Made by a program: the position numbers and the translations under genes. Shown in pieces: positions 47,095 to 58,162 of a stretch of DNA of 64,000 nucleotides (position 1 is the stretch's first letter; each line of letters opens with the position of its first letter). The DNA comes from Odobenus rosmarus divergens (lineage: Eukaryota > Chordata > Mammalia > Carnivora > Odobenidae), in NCBI RefSeq assembly GCF_000321225.1, contig NW_004452108.1, forward strand, positions 26,408 to 90,407, read 5' to 3'. Below the pieces are notes generated by a model. It was not told where the DNA came from, ran no database searches, and saw only the letters and a program-made list of their open reading frames with translations.

Positions 47095-47545
47095 AATCAT
47101 AGCTATCATTCCCCGAATGCCTACTATCAGCCTGACATAAATTGGTGCTCTGGATATGCTAGAAGCTTTATTAAAGCCAAAGAAGGAAAAAAATCTTAGT
47201 AACTTTGTTTCACTGATTAGGAAAATATGGCTCACATGTGACTTGCCTGAGGTCATCTGGTGAGTAACAGTGGGGACTCAAATTCAGATCCATCTGGTTT
47301 TATTTATTTATTTATTTATTTTAAAGATTTTATTTCTTTGACAGAGAGAGACACAGCGAGAGAGGGAACACCAGCAGGGGGAGTGGGAGAGGAAGAAGCC
47401 GGCTTCCCGCGGAGCAGGGAGCCCGATGCGGGGCTCGATCCCAGGACCCTGGGATCATGATCCGAGCCGAAGACAGATGGTTAACGACTGAGCCACCCAG
47501 GCACCCCAGATCCATCTGGTTTTAAACTGCTCACTGAAAGCTGGA
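47095..47545 (-). mobile_element. MIR-family SINE, minus strand, split by SINEC
   Basis: 'atagctatcattccccgaat', 'attaggaaaatatggctcac', 'cttgcctgaggtcatctggt' and 'gggactcaaattcagatcca' are reverse MIR blocks. The end resumes after the SINE with 'tctggttttaaactgctcac'. Confidence 0.68.
47285..47524 (-). mobile_element. SINEC, minus strand, with target duplication, nested in MIR
   Basis: Reverse carnivore SINE with a perfect 18-base duplication cagatccatctggtttta at 47285-47302 and 47507-47524. A long perfect duplication implies a young insertion. Element 47303-47506. Two short frames here are SINE-derived. Confidence 0.98.
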
Positions 47546-47788
47546 ATTCTTTTCAATAAAGAAGCTTCCAAGGAATGACCCAAACCAAAAGGTTTCTGCC
47601 AAATCAGGTGTACCTACAAAATTTTAAGCTCTTGTTAGTATTTTAATTCCTGGATAGCTATTAAGTTTCATGCCTGTCCGAACTCCTGCCTAATGGAAGT
47701 AGCTGTCTGCAGTCTTGTACTGAGGAAAACTGTGCAGCTGATTTTGGGCTAAGACGGAAAGATTGCAGAGAGTGGATTCTAATACCAT

Positions 47789-48160
47789 TTGCATTAGTCA
47801 AGATTCTCCAGAGAAACAGAGCCAATGGGATGGATAGATTAAGAGAGAGAAGAAGAAGGAGAGGGAGAGAGAGAAAGGGCTGGCTGGCAGACTGGAAATT
47901 CCAGCAGGAGTTGATGTTGAGGTCTTGAGTTCCAGGGCAATTTAGAGGTAGAATTTCTTCCTCCCCAGTGGAGCTCAGTCTTTTATGCCCTTCAACTGAT
48001 TGAATGAGGCCCACCCATATTATGAAAGGTAATCTTTTTACCCAAGGTCTATGATTTAAATCTAAAAAATACCATCACAACAACATCTAAACAGGTGTTT
48101 GACCAATCAACTCGATACCATGGCCTATCCAAGTTGACACATAAAATTAACCATCACACA
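47789..48160 (-). mobile_element. Solo LTR, ERVL/MaLR type (tentative family), minus strand
   Basis: Starts 'tgcattagtcaagattctcc' and ends 'acataaaattaaccatcaca', the reverse of a common old mammalian LTR that in sense orientation ends near 'ctctggagaa'. A GA-rich stretch at 47840-47878 corresponds to its CT-rich sense tract. About 370 bases, no internal region attached. Confidence 0.6.
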
Positions 48161-48188
48161 TAGACCTGGAAGACAATATTCTGTACAA

Positions 48189-48342
48189 CAGTGGATCTCA
48201 AGCTTTAGCATGTACGGGAATCCTTTGGAAGACTTGTGAAAACACAAGCCTGAGCTTCTGATTCAGTAGAGTGGGGCTGTCATTATAGCAAGTCCCCTTG
48301 ATGCTGATGATGCTGGCCCAGGGACCACACTGAGAACCCCTG
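48189..48342 (+). mobile_element. MER5A (hAT-Charlie MITE)
   Basis: Begins 'cagtggatctcaagctttag' and ends 'ccacactgagaacccctg', imperfect terminal inverted repeats. 'gagcttctgattcagtagag' and 'cttgatgctgatgatgctgg' lie inside. Near full length for this non-autonomous family. Confidence 0.93.
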
Positions 48343-49569
48343 TTACATTGTGTTGCTGCTTTGCTCTAACTGATGACATTGAAGCATCATAAAACACCAT
48401 TACAGAAATGTATGTTTCCGATCTGTATTCTCTGTATAATAACAATTATTTGAAGTTTTCCCAACATTTAAGTTTTCCACAAGGACTTTCTTAACCCCCA
48501 GAAAAATGTCTACCCAGCCCTGAGCCCCCCATACGATTATATAAAAAAAGTTATGTGACTACTCACATACCTCTAATCAGTTAATAACTTAATTAACTTA
48601 AATTTATTTAATTTATTCCAAAGCAGTAGAGACACATGCCTGCTGGTCAGCCTGGACATGGTCGAAATGCAGGAGTGGGGCACCAAGGGTCAGGACACCT
48701 GGGTGGGCAAAGTCATGGGGCTCACAGTTTGGAAAACTGATCAAAGCCAGAGCTCCTGGTCCCACCAGGTCTCTCCAGACCTAATTACTCTTCCACCCAG
48801 GTCTTACACATCTTGATTCAGTTCAGTACAGACACTCAAACAGCTAGTGCTGTCGGGGGAGAAATGGGCTGTTCTGTAAGGTAGGAGGTTGCCCGTAAAT
48901 GAGGGAGTCCAAGCAGGAGGATGCTTGGTGGGAATTTCATAGAGAGAATTCAGAGAACAGACTGGACACATCCTCCCCTCTCACACTGTAAAACTCTATG
49001 AATCCCTGAATCCCAGCCCAAATTCCTGGAAAGGAGCTTAAAAGAAAGAAACACACCTTAAATATAAGAAGGTGCCATTGTTACTAGAATGATTACAGAT
49101 ACCCATTATAAAAACATTAATCGGACTCATGCATCTGATGTGCAGAAACCCAAAATCATGATGTTAAAGCTGTTTCGGGGTTTCAGAAAATAAATAAATA
49201 AAGTGAGGTCTCTACACCTGTAGGAAAACTGTTTCAACTTGGATTAATCTGGAACTGAATGTCACCTTTAATCCTGCCAAGGCTTGGCAGGGCCCCAGGC
49301 AGGGAATGGTTTGCATTCCATCTAGAAAAGCGGCTTGGGTGCTGAGGAACCGGTCGTCTCCATGGGGCCCCATCAGGGTGGCCAGGCCATGGTGCTCCTC
49401 AGGGTGGGCTCGAGCAGCACAAGTGAGGTGAGGGTCGGCCAGCAGCATCCCAAAGGCGGTTCCCCACCCCCAGTCTCAGCCTGGCCCTGCTCATCCTTCT
49501 GCCAGTGTCAATGCTGGAAAGGCCACCAACCGGTGCAGCAAAACAAAATGACATGCATTCCCACGGGAA
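48343..49569. other. No recognised gene or repeat
   Basis: Unique DNA, AT-rich at 48535-48620. No motif or frame of note. Confidence 0.45.
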
Positions 49570-49680
49570 GCTGTGAGTTAGGCGAGTCACATCACCCACC
49601 TGCACCTTTGCTTCCTCACTGGGAGCGCAGGGTTATGAAGATGCAGCCTCTCACACTGTTCAAGACCTACAGGAAGTGCG
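49570..49680 (+). mobile_element. MIR-like fragment (tentative)
   Basis: 'gctgtgagttaggcgagtca' and 'cctttgcttcctcactggga' resemble the MIR core. Short match. Confidence 0.45.
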
Positions 49681-52600
49681 GTCCAAAGCAAGCTTTAGAC
49701 CCAGCTTGAATGGGTTTTATAGCATATGTCACAAAGATGAGAAGATTGGTAACTTTTCCTCTCCGTGGCTTTCAGCGGAAGCATAAATAGAAGCAGGGTC
49801 CTAAATCTTTCGTGGCATTCAGCCAGGGGACCAAGAAGGTAGCTGTAAGAGGGGGGAAGTGGTCGTGAAAGGGGGGCTGGCTGGAGCTTGGAGGCCAGAA
49901 GAGGGACTGTGGCCCACGACAGGGGTGAGGAGGCAGGCGCTGGTGACAAGGACCTCAATGAAGCGGTATTCCTAAAGCCAGCTGTGAGACCTTCTCCTGC
50001 CGGGTGTGTTCCCCGCAAGTCTCCAAAAGACAAATTCAAGCCTTACGCTACTCCGCAATGCTTTTGGAATTAAAACTGCATTTCTTTTGATTCATCGCTG
50101 TGCTAAGACTGGGCCTTAAGGCCAGCAAACAGACCCAGATAGTCTTTGGTTGTGTGCATTCAAATGAAGAGTCAGTGCCAGAGTCATTTAGGGTGAAGGC
50201 GATGGTTCGTGGATACCCACACGTAAGCGCCATGACCATAACAATGCCGATGTTCCTGTATATTCTATCATGTCCAAAACATTTTCACATATTCAGTACA
50301 TTTTCATTCCATGTATTGGGCAAAGTGGAGACTTTGTTCCCACCTCAGCGTTGAATGTTGAACACATAGGTCACTTTCCCTAAGCAGAGTGAGTCTAAGA
50401 ATCTCATGTCTGATTAGAGCAGCTAAGCGAAGCTGTGAGGTGTCAGGTACACGGGAAAAGGCTGGATCCTCCTGCCTGCATGAGAGAAGGACAAACTCTG
50501 ACATCAGAGCCTGCCCTGTGGTCATGTCTGGAGGGTGGCATGCTCCCACAGAGACATCAATGCACGTTTATCTGCATACATAGATATACACACACACATA
50601 TGTTTTCAGTTAAGTGGACACAGCCCCATCTTGCTCAGGAGAATGGTTTTGTCTCTCGTGAGCTCTGCTCTTGCAGCAGGCAGGGAGGATCAGCAAATGT
50701 GAATTAATGAAGAGAATGGCACGGAGAAGAAGGGTGGGCTTCTCCTGTGTTCTTAGACCGTTAGGTAATACCAAAAGCCATTGTCAGATGAGCCGTATCT
50801 TCACAATGACGTGAATGAATTGGGGGAGGGAGGGCGACCAGCGTTGCAGAAAAACAGAACTTTTATCCAGCTTTAAGATAAGTCCTGGCCCCACCCTGGT
50901 GCTCAGCCCTGTCTGGGCCTCCATACTGGGCTCTGGCTACCTCTCCCTCCCCTCTCCCCAGGGAATGAAGCTCCTCTCATTACCTGAAGGCATGGTTTTC
51001 CCTTCCCATACACATGTCCTTATGGTGCACCCACTTTGTCTAGAAATTGGCCTTTGGTTTCTTCATATGACTTGAGAAAGCACAACAGCAGGAGCCCGTG
51101 TTTATAAAGGCAGGATGGTGACAATAAGGGGAGAGACAGAAAGACTTGGGTGTGCAGGGGTTGCTGCAGCTGCGAGCCTTTAGAATGCAGCGGAATGCCA
51201 TGGTCCTGAGGATGGGCCAGGAAGGGGAAGATGGAAGCAGTGGGTGACCAGCCGAGGCCCTGGCCTGGAAATGGAACCTCAAATGCCACCTATGGGAAAG
51301 GTGGCCTATCCTCCCTGGCAGGACGGTGCCTGAGAAACCCCCATGGTTTGTAGCCAGGCCTTGTCACTCCCTTAAAGTACGGGGATGGTGAAGCAAAAGC
51401 AAGAGAAGCGACTGGGCAGATTTTACTGCACACACGCTGGACCAAACCGTGTACAAAACGGGAGCATAAAATACAAACAGGCACTGCTGTGTCTGTAGAG
51501 ATGCTGCTCCAGTGTGGGGCAATGGTCCTGGGGCAGGGCAACTTCCACCTCCACGCTGGCTGGGTGCTGTCTCCTTCCGCTGCCCACCGCGTCCCGCACC
51601 CCACCAGTGTGGCCCAGCATTCGAGGGCTCAGTCCCAGCTCCATGCACTGCAGCTCACAGTCATCTACCAGGTGGAAAGGCTTTGGCTCCAAATGGCCAC
51701 CCGTAGTAAGCCTATGCCTCTGAGGCTCACGGCTCCTCTCTCCAGTCCCGAGAGCTCCGGCACTCCCGCATGGCGGAGGAGACCCCGGGAGCAGAGTCCC
51801 TCTCCAGCAGTGGGAGTGATGACGCTCCGCGTCACAAGTTGTTTCCTTTTTACATTCAAAGGCACAGAGAAAGTTGGCATTTCCCAGAATCCTCCCAAAA
51901 GGAAGGAAAAGCTAGCGATTATCTTACTAACCATAGCAATAGGCCAATCAGAGAATTCACTAAAACTGCACCGAGGCCTGAATGACCATTTGTGAGACAG
52001 CGGTATTCCATCTGACCACAGCAAACCAAATAACTGGGTAATTTTCAAGTGTTTATTTGCAGGGCTGGGCCACGATCTAGAAAATACCTAAATGAAAACA
52101 AATCCATCTGAACTTGGCATTTTCCATTGATCTAATGGCTTGTTTGTTTTTGATCCACGGACTCCTATTTAGGAGACAAGCAAGAGAATTCCAAGTAACA
52201 AGGTCTCTTGTCTTTCAGAGTGGTTATAGGATTTCCAGATGGCATATTGGAGGGTATGACAAATGGCGGCAGGCCTGGAAATGAGATAAAACAAGGGTGC
52301 TTGAAGGCCAAAATCAGACACCGCACAGCAAGGTTTGACTTAATAGCAGAGCTGAAAACAAAACAATCCCTCGTGACCGTGCCGGGTTGAGAAAACAGCC
52401 AGGTCACAGGACCCATTCCTGCAGGCCCTGGAGCAATCAACAGCTGGGAATGTGCTAGAAACCTGGGCGGGAGCAGCCTGGTGACATTGAAAGGCCAGCT
52501 CAGGGGAGGTGGGGAAGCAGCCCCCGCCCCTCGCCCACACTGCCCACCTAGCTGCAGAGATGGGATGGCCGAGGTGGGGCCTGGGCAAGCCTGGGCTGGG

Positions 52601-52744
52601 TGGGAAAGTCGCGGTGATGCAGCAACATCTCTGTTCAGTGCAAACGTCCCCTTGTCCAACCAGCCCAAGTCCTCGACCTCCCCCAGCCTCCCTGAATCTC
52701 AGGTCCTGAATCCACATGCAGAGAGGTTGCATACATAGTATGGA
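49681..52744. other. No recognised gene or repeat
   Basis: Unique, moderately GC-rich DNA. Frames of up to 173 codons (52340-52861 minus) and 168 codons (51489-51995 plus) compete with equally long frames on the opposite strand and carry no domain I recognise. A short (CA)n lies at 50586-50598. Confidence 0.45.
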
Positions 52745-52905
52745 GGAGGGCAGAGAGCTCTGTGCTCTGATCCCAGGGCCCCACTTTCTAGCTATGACAT
52801 GGACAAAGGCTCTCAATCTTTCCAAGTCTGACGTCCTCATCTGTGAGGGGGACAGTGACATCCACCTTACAGAGGACCCAGAACAACCTCACGATCAAGA
52901 GGCTT
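52745..52905 (+). mobile_element. MIR SINE
   Basis: 'gctctgatcccagggcccca', 'ctttctagctatgacatgga', 'ctctcaatctttccaagtct' and 'tcctcatctgtgagggggac' follow the MIR consensus. Confidence 0.82.
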
Positions 52906-53207
52906 AACCACTTGCATCCTCTCCTGGCCAGTTGCCTCCAAATCTCCTAGCCTGTCTCAGGGCCCCTGCCAGGCTGGGGCTCGTTCCTCTGACTCTTCTT
53001 GTGCCCCGCATGGCTGAGGTAAGCGTCCTCAGAGAATTTCTTCCTGCCTACACTGAGGCCTCAAATCCCCCTCATAAAGCTCCAGAGGCCACTCTCTACA
53101 GCTCAAGAATGTTCCCCAGGAACCACCTCCCACCTTCTGCTTCAATGCTTCGAAGCTCTGACGTCAGTCGGGGTTTCCTAGGTTCTAGCCACATGTCACG
53201 TCTCACT
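52906..53207. other. No recognised gene or repeat
   Basis: The 204-codon plus frame at 52932-53546 starts here and continues into the polypyrimidine tract. Its composition is serine/proline/leucine-rich, reflecting base composition, and no family fits. Confidence 0.4.
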
Positions 53208-53362
53208 TGGCCTCCTTCCTCCCCCTGCCCGCCTTCCCTTCTTTCCTCTTTGTGCATTTATTTTCCTTTTCTTCCTCCTTCATTTCTTCTCCCCTCCCTC
53301 TCCCCCGCCCCCGTCCCTCTTCCCTCCTCCCTCCCCATCTCCCCTTGCCTTGCTTCTCCATC
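53208..53362. repeat. Polypyrimidine (CT-rich) tract
   Basis: About 150 bases almost free of purines on the plus strand, built from CCTT, TCCC and CCCTCC runs. Such tracts can form triplex DNA. They explain the serine/proline and arginine/glutamate/glycine readings on the two strands. Confidence 0.88.
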
Positions 53363-54204
53363 GATGACTGTCTGCATGGCCTTCCAAGCTTTGATTTCAT
53401 TTCACTCTCAAAGACACTGCTCATTGTCTCCTCCCCTTACTCCCAAACTCTTCACTCAGGGCCCTGGGAAGTCATGCCCTCAGCAGGTTCTGCTCCCTGA
53501 CCTCCTAGACACTATCATACAGGGGGCAACTCCAGGGGACATTTGATTTACAAAAGTAAAGTGGGAGGAGGTGGGTTTATTCTCTCCAGTGCAACCCTCA
53601 ACATCTGCTTGCTCCAAGCCAGGCTCGCCAGCCCTCCCTTCAATCCTGTAGGCAAAGGTATTCCTATCTGTTTGGGTTACTAGGATAGCTCCCTGTTGCC
53701 TCCAGCCAAAGAATTCTCCCTTCATGAGCAACAGAGGGCAAGGCACCCAGGACACCAGCTGCAGGGGAACCTTGTCTGAGTCTATTCTAGGTGTAGCAGT
53801 GAGAATGATTACTGCCCAACCCAAGGCAGGAGCACTGTGTGCGCAGAGAAAGGATGGATTAAAGAGCTATTAAGAAGGCAAGGACTCTGGACTCGGATGT
53901 GGAGGATGAGCCCACCACCAGGCTCTTGGTCAGGGTGTTGGATGGAAGGTGGGGCTCTTGCAAAGGGAGCAGGTAAGAGAGGGGGAGGCGATATTTCAGG
54001 CACAGAGGGACTGATCTGCTTGTAGAGCACCCAAGCAAGAAACCCCAGGAGCAATGGATTGTATGGTTCTGAAAATCACCTCAAGAACAGATTATTTGCC
54101 AAGGATGTCAAGGAGATATTCCTGCCTGGACTCCCAGAGCAGAGCAGGTACCTGGTGGGGGACTTTGGTGCTGAGATTGGACAAGGAGCCAGAGTGAGAT
54201 GGCA
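53363..54204. other. No recognised gene or repeat
   Basis: Unique DNA. Short overlapping frames only. Confidence 0.45.
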
Positions 54205-54360
54205 GAAACCCTGGAGGAGAAGTCTGAAGACCTGGCCTCAAGTCAGGATCTCCACCACCCTGTGGCCTCAAGGGCAAGCCTCGAATGCTCAATGCTTCTG
54301 AGCATCAGTTTACCCATCTATAGAATGGAAAGAAAACAGCTCCCTCACCCTCCCAGCAGG
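54205..54360 (+). mobile_element. MIR SINE
   Basis: 'agacctggcctcaagtcagg', 'caagggcaagcctcgaatgc', 'agcatcagtttacccatcta' and 'tagaatggaaagaaaacagc' follow MIR. Confidence 0.72.
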
Positions 54361-54491
54361 GGGAATGATGAGTGTGGGAGGGCCTATGGGCTATGGGAAT
54401 AGAGATGGTCCTATAGGCAAGTACGGTCATGATCAGGGCTGGGGCTACAGCCAGGAAGAGGAGGAAGCTGAGGGCCCTTCACACACAGTGC

Positions 54492-54572
54492 TTTACGGAG
54501 TCCGGCCTACCTTGAGCAATGTAGCACTTTACAGTTTACGGAGTCCGGCCTACCTTGAGTAATGTAGCACTT
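54492..54572. repeat. 38-bp duplication, 43-bp period
   Basis: Copies at 54492-54529 and 54535-54572 share 'ggagtccggcctaccttgag' and differ at one base (c/t after 'ttgag'). The five-base spacer is unique. Local tandem duplication of otherwise unique sequence. Confidence 0.94.
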
Positions 54573-55309
54573 CTTTCTCTTCTCAACTAAATGCCAAAGC
54601 TTATCAAATACTTGCTCTGGCCTCCAAGTCCTTACGGACCCACTGTTTTTCTCCCTAGGTTTTCAGATTTAAATGCAAGCCTAGGAAAGTCTGGTTAAAG
54701 ACAGGTTTGCTCTGGTCTCTGGGCATGGGTACCAGAAGGACTCCAGACGAAAACAAAGTCTCATTTCTCAATGGGATGTTCCCTTCTGAGGTTGGCTGCC
54801 TAAGGCTGGAAGACTTCTTGGGATCTGGGGGACCATGCAGTTCCCAGACCCACATGTGGCCCAGGAGACTTGGTGGAGGGCACAGAACATGCAATGAAAA
54901 AGAAGGCACCTGTTCTCCAGGCACTGGAAAACGGAGCCATTGAGCAGACTGGGGTGAAGCTGCAGACACTCTAGGTGAATGGAAGACATGATTGACATCG
55001 TAAGCCTAGAATAGCAGTGTTCCATGTGTGGCATCCAGTTTTCAGAGCTATAGTAAAGCCCAGAACAAATGGACGCACATAATTCAGGACCAGCCTGAGC
55101 CTCCCCCACAAGGACAAGAGGGAGCGGTCCTTGGGTGGTCAGGGACCAGTCTTAGAAAGAGCAGCCAATGCATTCTAGAATACTGAGGCTGGAAAGGCCC
55201 CAAATCATGTCATTGCTTGGCCAGTGATAAGGGAGACTGTCCAAAGTGGAGGGAGGGCAGCATTTACTACACTGGGCCACTGCCTAGGCAGAGCCTGTCC
55301 ACATGGCAG
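54573..55309. other. Unique DNA; possible old MIR3-like trace near 55170-55240
   Basis: 'actgaggctggaaaggcccc' near 55181 is reminiscent of old MIR3/L3-type repeats. Otherwise nothing recognised. Confidence 0.4.
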
Positions 55310-55470
55310 AGGTCCACGGGCTTGACCTTTGGCCTTGGAGAACTCACTTCACCTTTCTCGGGCTCAGCTTCCTTCTCTCCTTAGGGCTGGGTATTCAGAA
55401 AACACTGACAGAGTGCTGACACACAGCAAATGCTCAATAGACTGTAGCTTTCATTTTCCTTAGATATTGC
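55310..55470 (+). mobile_element. MIR SINE fragment
   Basis: 'ttggagaactcacttcacct', 'ttctcgggctcagcttcctt' and 'agcaaatgctcaatagactg' follow the MIR 3' half. Confidence 0.62.
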
Positions 55471-55707
55471 TACTCTTTCTTTGCCTTTCTCTCTAGCAGC
55501 AAAAGCCCAAGGAGATGGGGTTCTCCTCCCCGCTTTGCTGGTGACCAGCTAGACCTAACACTAGTACTTTACCTCTCCAGTTTAGCCTCTTGTCTACCAA
55601 TAAGTGGTGGAAACAGAAGATGTAGAGGGCCGCTTGCTGCAAAAATCTACGGAACTCTGAGTCCAACACTGTGTGAGTCTCCGCAGTACATGCTTCTGTC
55701 TGTACCT

Positions 55708-55802
55708 GCGGAGTCTCAATGTTCCAGCAGTTTCCCTGGTGCTTTCATGGGCACGCGGAGTCTCAATGTTCCAGGAGTTTCCCCTGGTGCTTTCATGGGT
55801 AC
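55708..55802. repeat. 47-bp tandem duplication
   Basis: Copies at 55708-55754 and 55755-55802 both start 'gcggagtctcaatgttccag' and end 'ctggtgctttcatgggcac' or 'gggtac'. They differ by c/g, one inserted C and c/t. The one-base length change shifts any reading frame, which argues against coding use. Confidence 0.95.
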
Positions 55803-56509
55803 ACAACGGGAAGCACTGCCTTAGCAACTTGGGGTGATTACCTAGATATCCTGGTGACAAAGTCAGCTTCAGAGCCTAAACCGTGGCAGACTCCAGGCTC
55901 AACAACTCAGTAAGAGAGATGAAGTCCTAGACTTCTGGGAAAACATCATTTCTGGAAAAACTAAAACTAGCAAATAGTCTAAGTAACATTAATGGATATT
56001 TTTAATGAGAGACAAAAATCCTGAGTGTCCCTCCTTTCCTGTTATTAGTACTTAAAAATGCACAAAATATAAAAAAAAAAACAACCTCACAAAACATCCC
56101 TAAGTGTCACCCCATTGCCATTTAGTCTCGCTTGTTGATGACATTTCCATTCCTATGAGAATATTCTTACAAGGCATCTCCATGTCATCTTCCTCAACTC
56201 ACGGTTGGCAGCTTATGTTGTCTGCTTCTCCTCCTTGGCTCTGTGACACATTCTGGAATTCAGCCCTTCTAAGAGCCGGTCCTGAAAAGCCTGATAAATA
56301 GCATCTGGCAAATCCATGGAGTTGTCTGGTTTTATCACAGGAATGGGTTTAACACATGCACGGGCGCTTCTCACAAAGCTCCACAAGGGCTCTCTCTTCA
56401 CTCTTCCGTCCTAACACTGGCCGGTCCCACCCTTTCAAGGGTACCTTAGTATTATGTGCCCACAGAAAACATAGGAACAGTCAGAGGGGTAGCTAAGGGT
56501 CAACCTGGG
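55803..56509. other. No recognised gene or repeat
   Basis: Unique DNA with an A10 run near 56072. Short frames only. Confidence 0.45.
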
Positions 56510-57355
56510 GGTTTTTTACTCAAGTAGCATAACAGTGTTTCCACACTGTGTCTCAAATTCTCCAACATCAGCTGGGGATCCAACAATTCAATTCAATTCT
56601 GACACTAACTACCCAGAGCTAGGGCAGACCCCACCAGCTAAGAGATCAGTCCCACCACACTGTCCTTACTTCTGATGCCAACTGTAAATGGAGCCCCCAG
56701 GCAACCCGCACTTCCGCCCGGTTCCCACAATGCCCCTGCAGGCTTGGTAATTGGCTAGAAGGATTCACAAAACCCAGGGAAACAACTTTACTCACAGTTA
56801 CAGTTTTACCATAAAGGATACAAAGGAACAGCCAAATGGAAGAGAGACGCATAAGGCAGGGTATGTAGACGGGGTGTAAAGAGCTTCCATGCCTTCTTCG
56901 GATGTGCTACCTTCCCTGCACCTGATGTATTTACAAACACAGAAGCTTAGTTAGCCTCATCGTTCCAGCGTTTTTAATCCAAGTATTTTTTTTCATCCGA
57001 GTATTTATTTTTTTTATTTATGATGGATTAAATCATGGCCATTGGTGATTAAAGTCAATCTCCAGCCCCTCTCTCCTCTCTGGAGGTCTGGGGGTGGGGC
57101 TGAAAATTCTAATCCTCTAATCCTCACCCACCCCCATCCTCTGGGTTGGTTCCTCAGGCAACCAGCCCCCATCCTGAGGCTTTCTAGAGAGCTGCCAAGA
57201 TTCACCTCCTTTAGCTAAACTCAGTTAAGTTCACAAGCAGGGACTCATTATGAATAATAGAAGACACTCCTACTACTCAGGAAATTCCAAGGATTTTAGG
57301 AGCTCTGTGCCAGGAATGAGGGACAAAGATCAAGTATCTAGTTTTTATTGTACCA
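56510..57355. mobile_element. Long solo LTR of an old endogenous retrovirus (family not named)
   Basis: Collinear with a long mammalian LTR: 'actacccagagctagggcag', 'aattggctagaaggattcac', 'ttttaccataaaggatacaa', 'atcatggccattggtgatta', 'caaccagcccccatcctgag', 'ctactcaggaaattccaagg' and 'taggagctctgtgccaggaa'. About 850 bases. No gag, pol or env sequence is attached, so nothing protein-coding remains. Both ends are approximate. Confidence 0.6.
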
Positions 57356-57519
57356 CACAGCCGTAGCTGGTGCTGTCTTGTATCACCTGGCCGACTGGGC
57401 AAGCATCAGCTTCCTGAGCTGTAAACATCCCAAGATAACCTCAAACCTACCTAACAAGTAGGCTGTGTGCATCCAGGAGGACTGTGTGAAAGGAGCCAAG
57501 CCAGTGCAGCAAACAAGTC

Positions 57520-58162
57520 AAAACTCTCCATGATGAGATACTATTTCACAAGCACCAGTGGTGCTCGAATCAGAACCAGCCAGAGCTCACCTTCCCATGG
57601 GAGCGTAGGTTGGCACACCCATGAAGGAGACGTGTTTGTTAGTTTCTATAAAGTTAAACACACATCTACGCTATGATTCAGCAATTCCACTCATAGGTAT
57701 TTACCACGAGAAATAAAAACCTATGTCTACAAAGAGAACTGTCCTGAATGGTCATTGTCGCCTTTTTCATAAGAATTGAAAAAAACCTAGAAACAGAAGG
57801 TGAATTGGATAAATGAACTGTCGTACAATAAAAAGGAATGAACTACAGATGGAAAAACCCAAACGAATGAATCTTAAAATTTTAAGGAGCTAGACACAAG
57901 AGGGCACATACTTTATGATCCCATGTATATTGATCTAGAATAATGAAAACTAATCTAGAGAAACCAAGGTAGGGACATGGTTGTTGGCAGTTGATTGGGA
58001 AGGGGTATGAGTGAGCTCTCTTGGAGACTGAAAGTGTTCTATATTTTGTTTTGAGCGGTAGTTATTAAGGTATATATGATTATCAAAATTCTCCAAACTG
58101 AAAGTTTAAAATCTTCTATTTTACTGTCTATTGTTTGTACCTCAGTTAAAAAAAAAAAAAGT
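57520..58162 (+). mobile_element. LINE-1 3' end, plus strand
   Basis: C-terminal ORF2 and 3' UTR of an old L1: 'tacgctatgattcagcaatt', 'ggtatttaccacgagaaata', 'tactttatgatcccatgtat', then 'ttttactgtctattgtttgt' and a 13-A tail at about 58148-58160. 5'-truncated. Confidence 0.85.

Noticed and set aside
52932..53546. 204-codon plus frame, serine/proline-rich
   Set aside because: It spans a polypyrimidine tract that forces this composition; no homology recognised.
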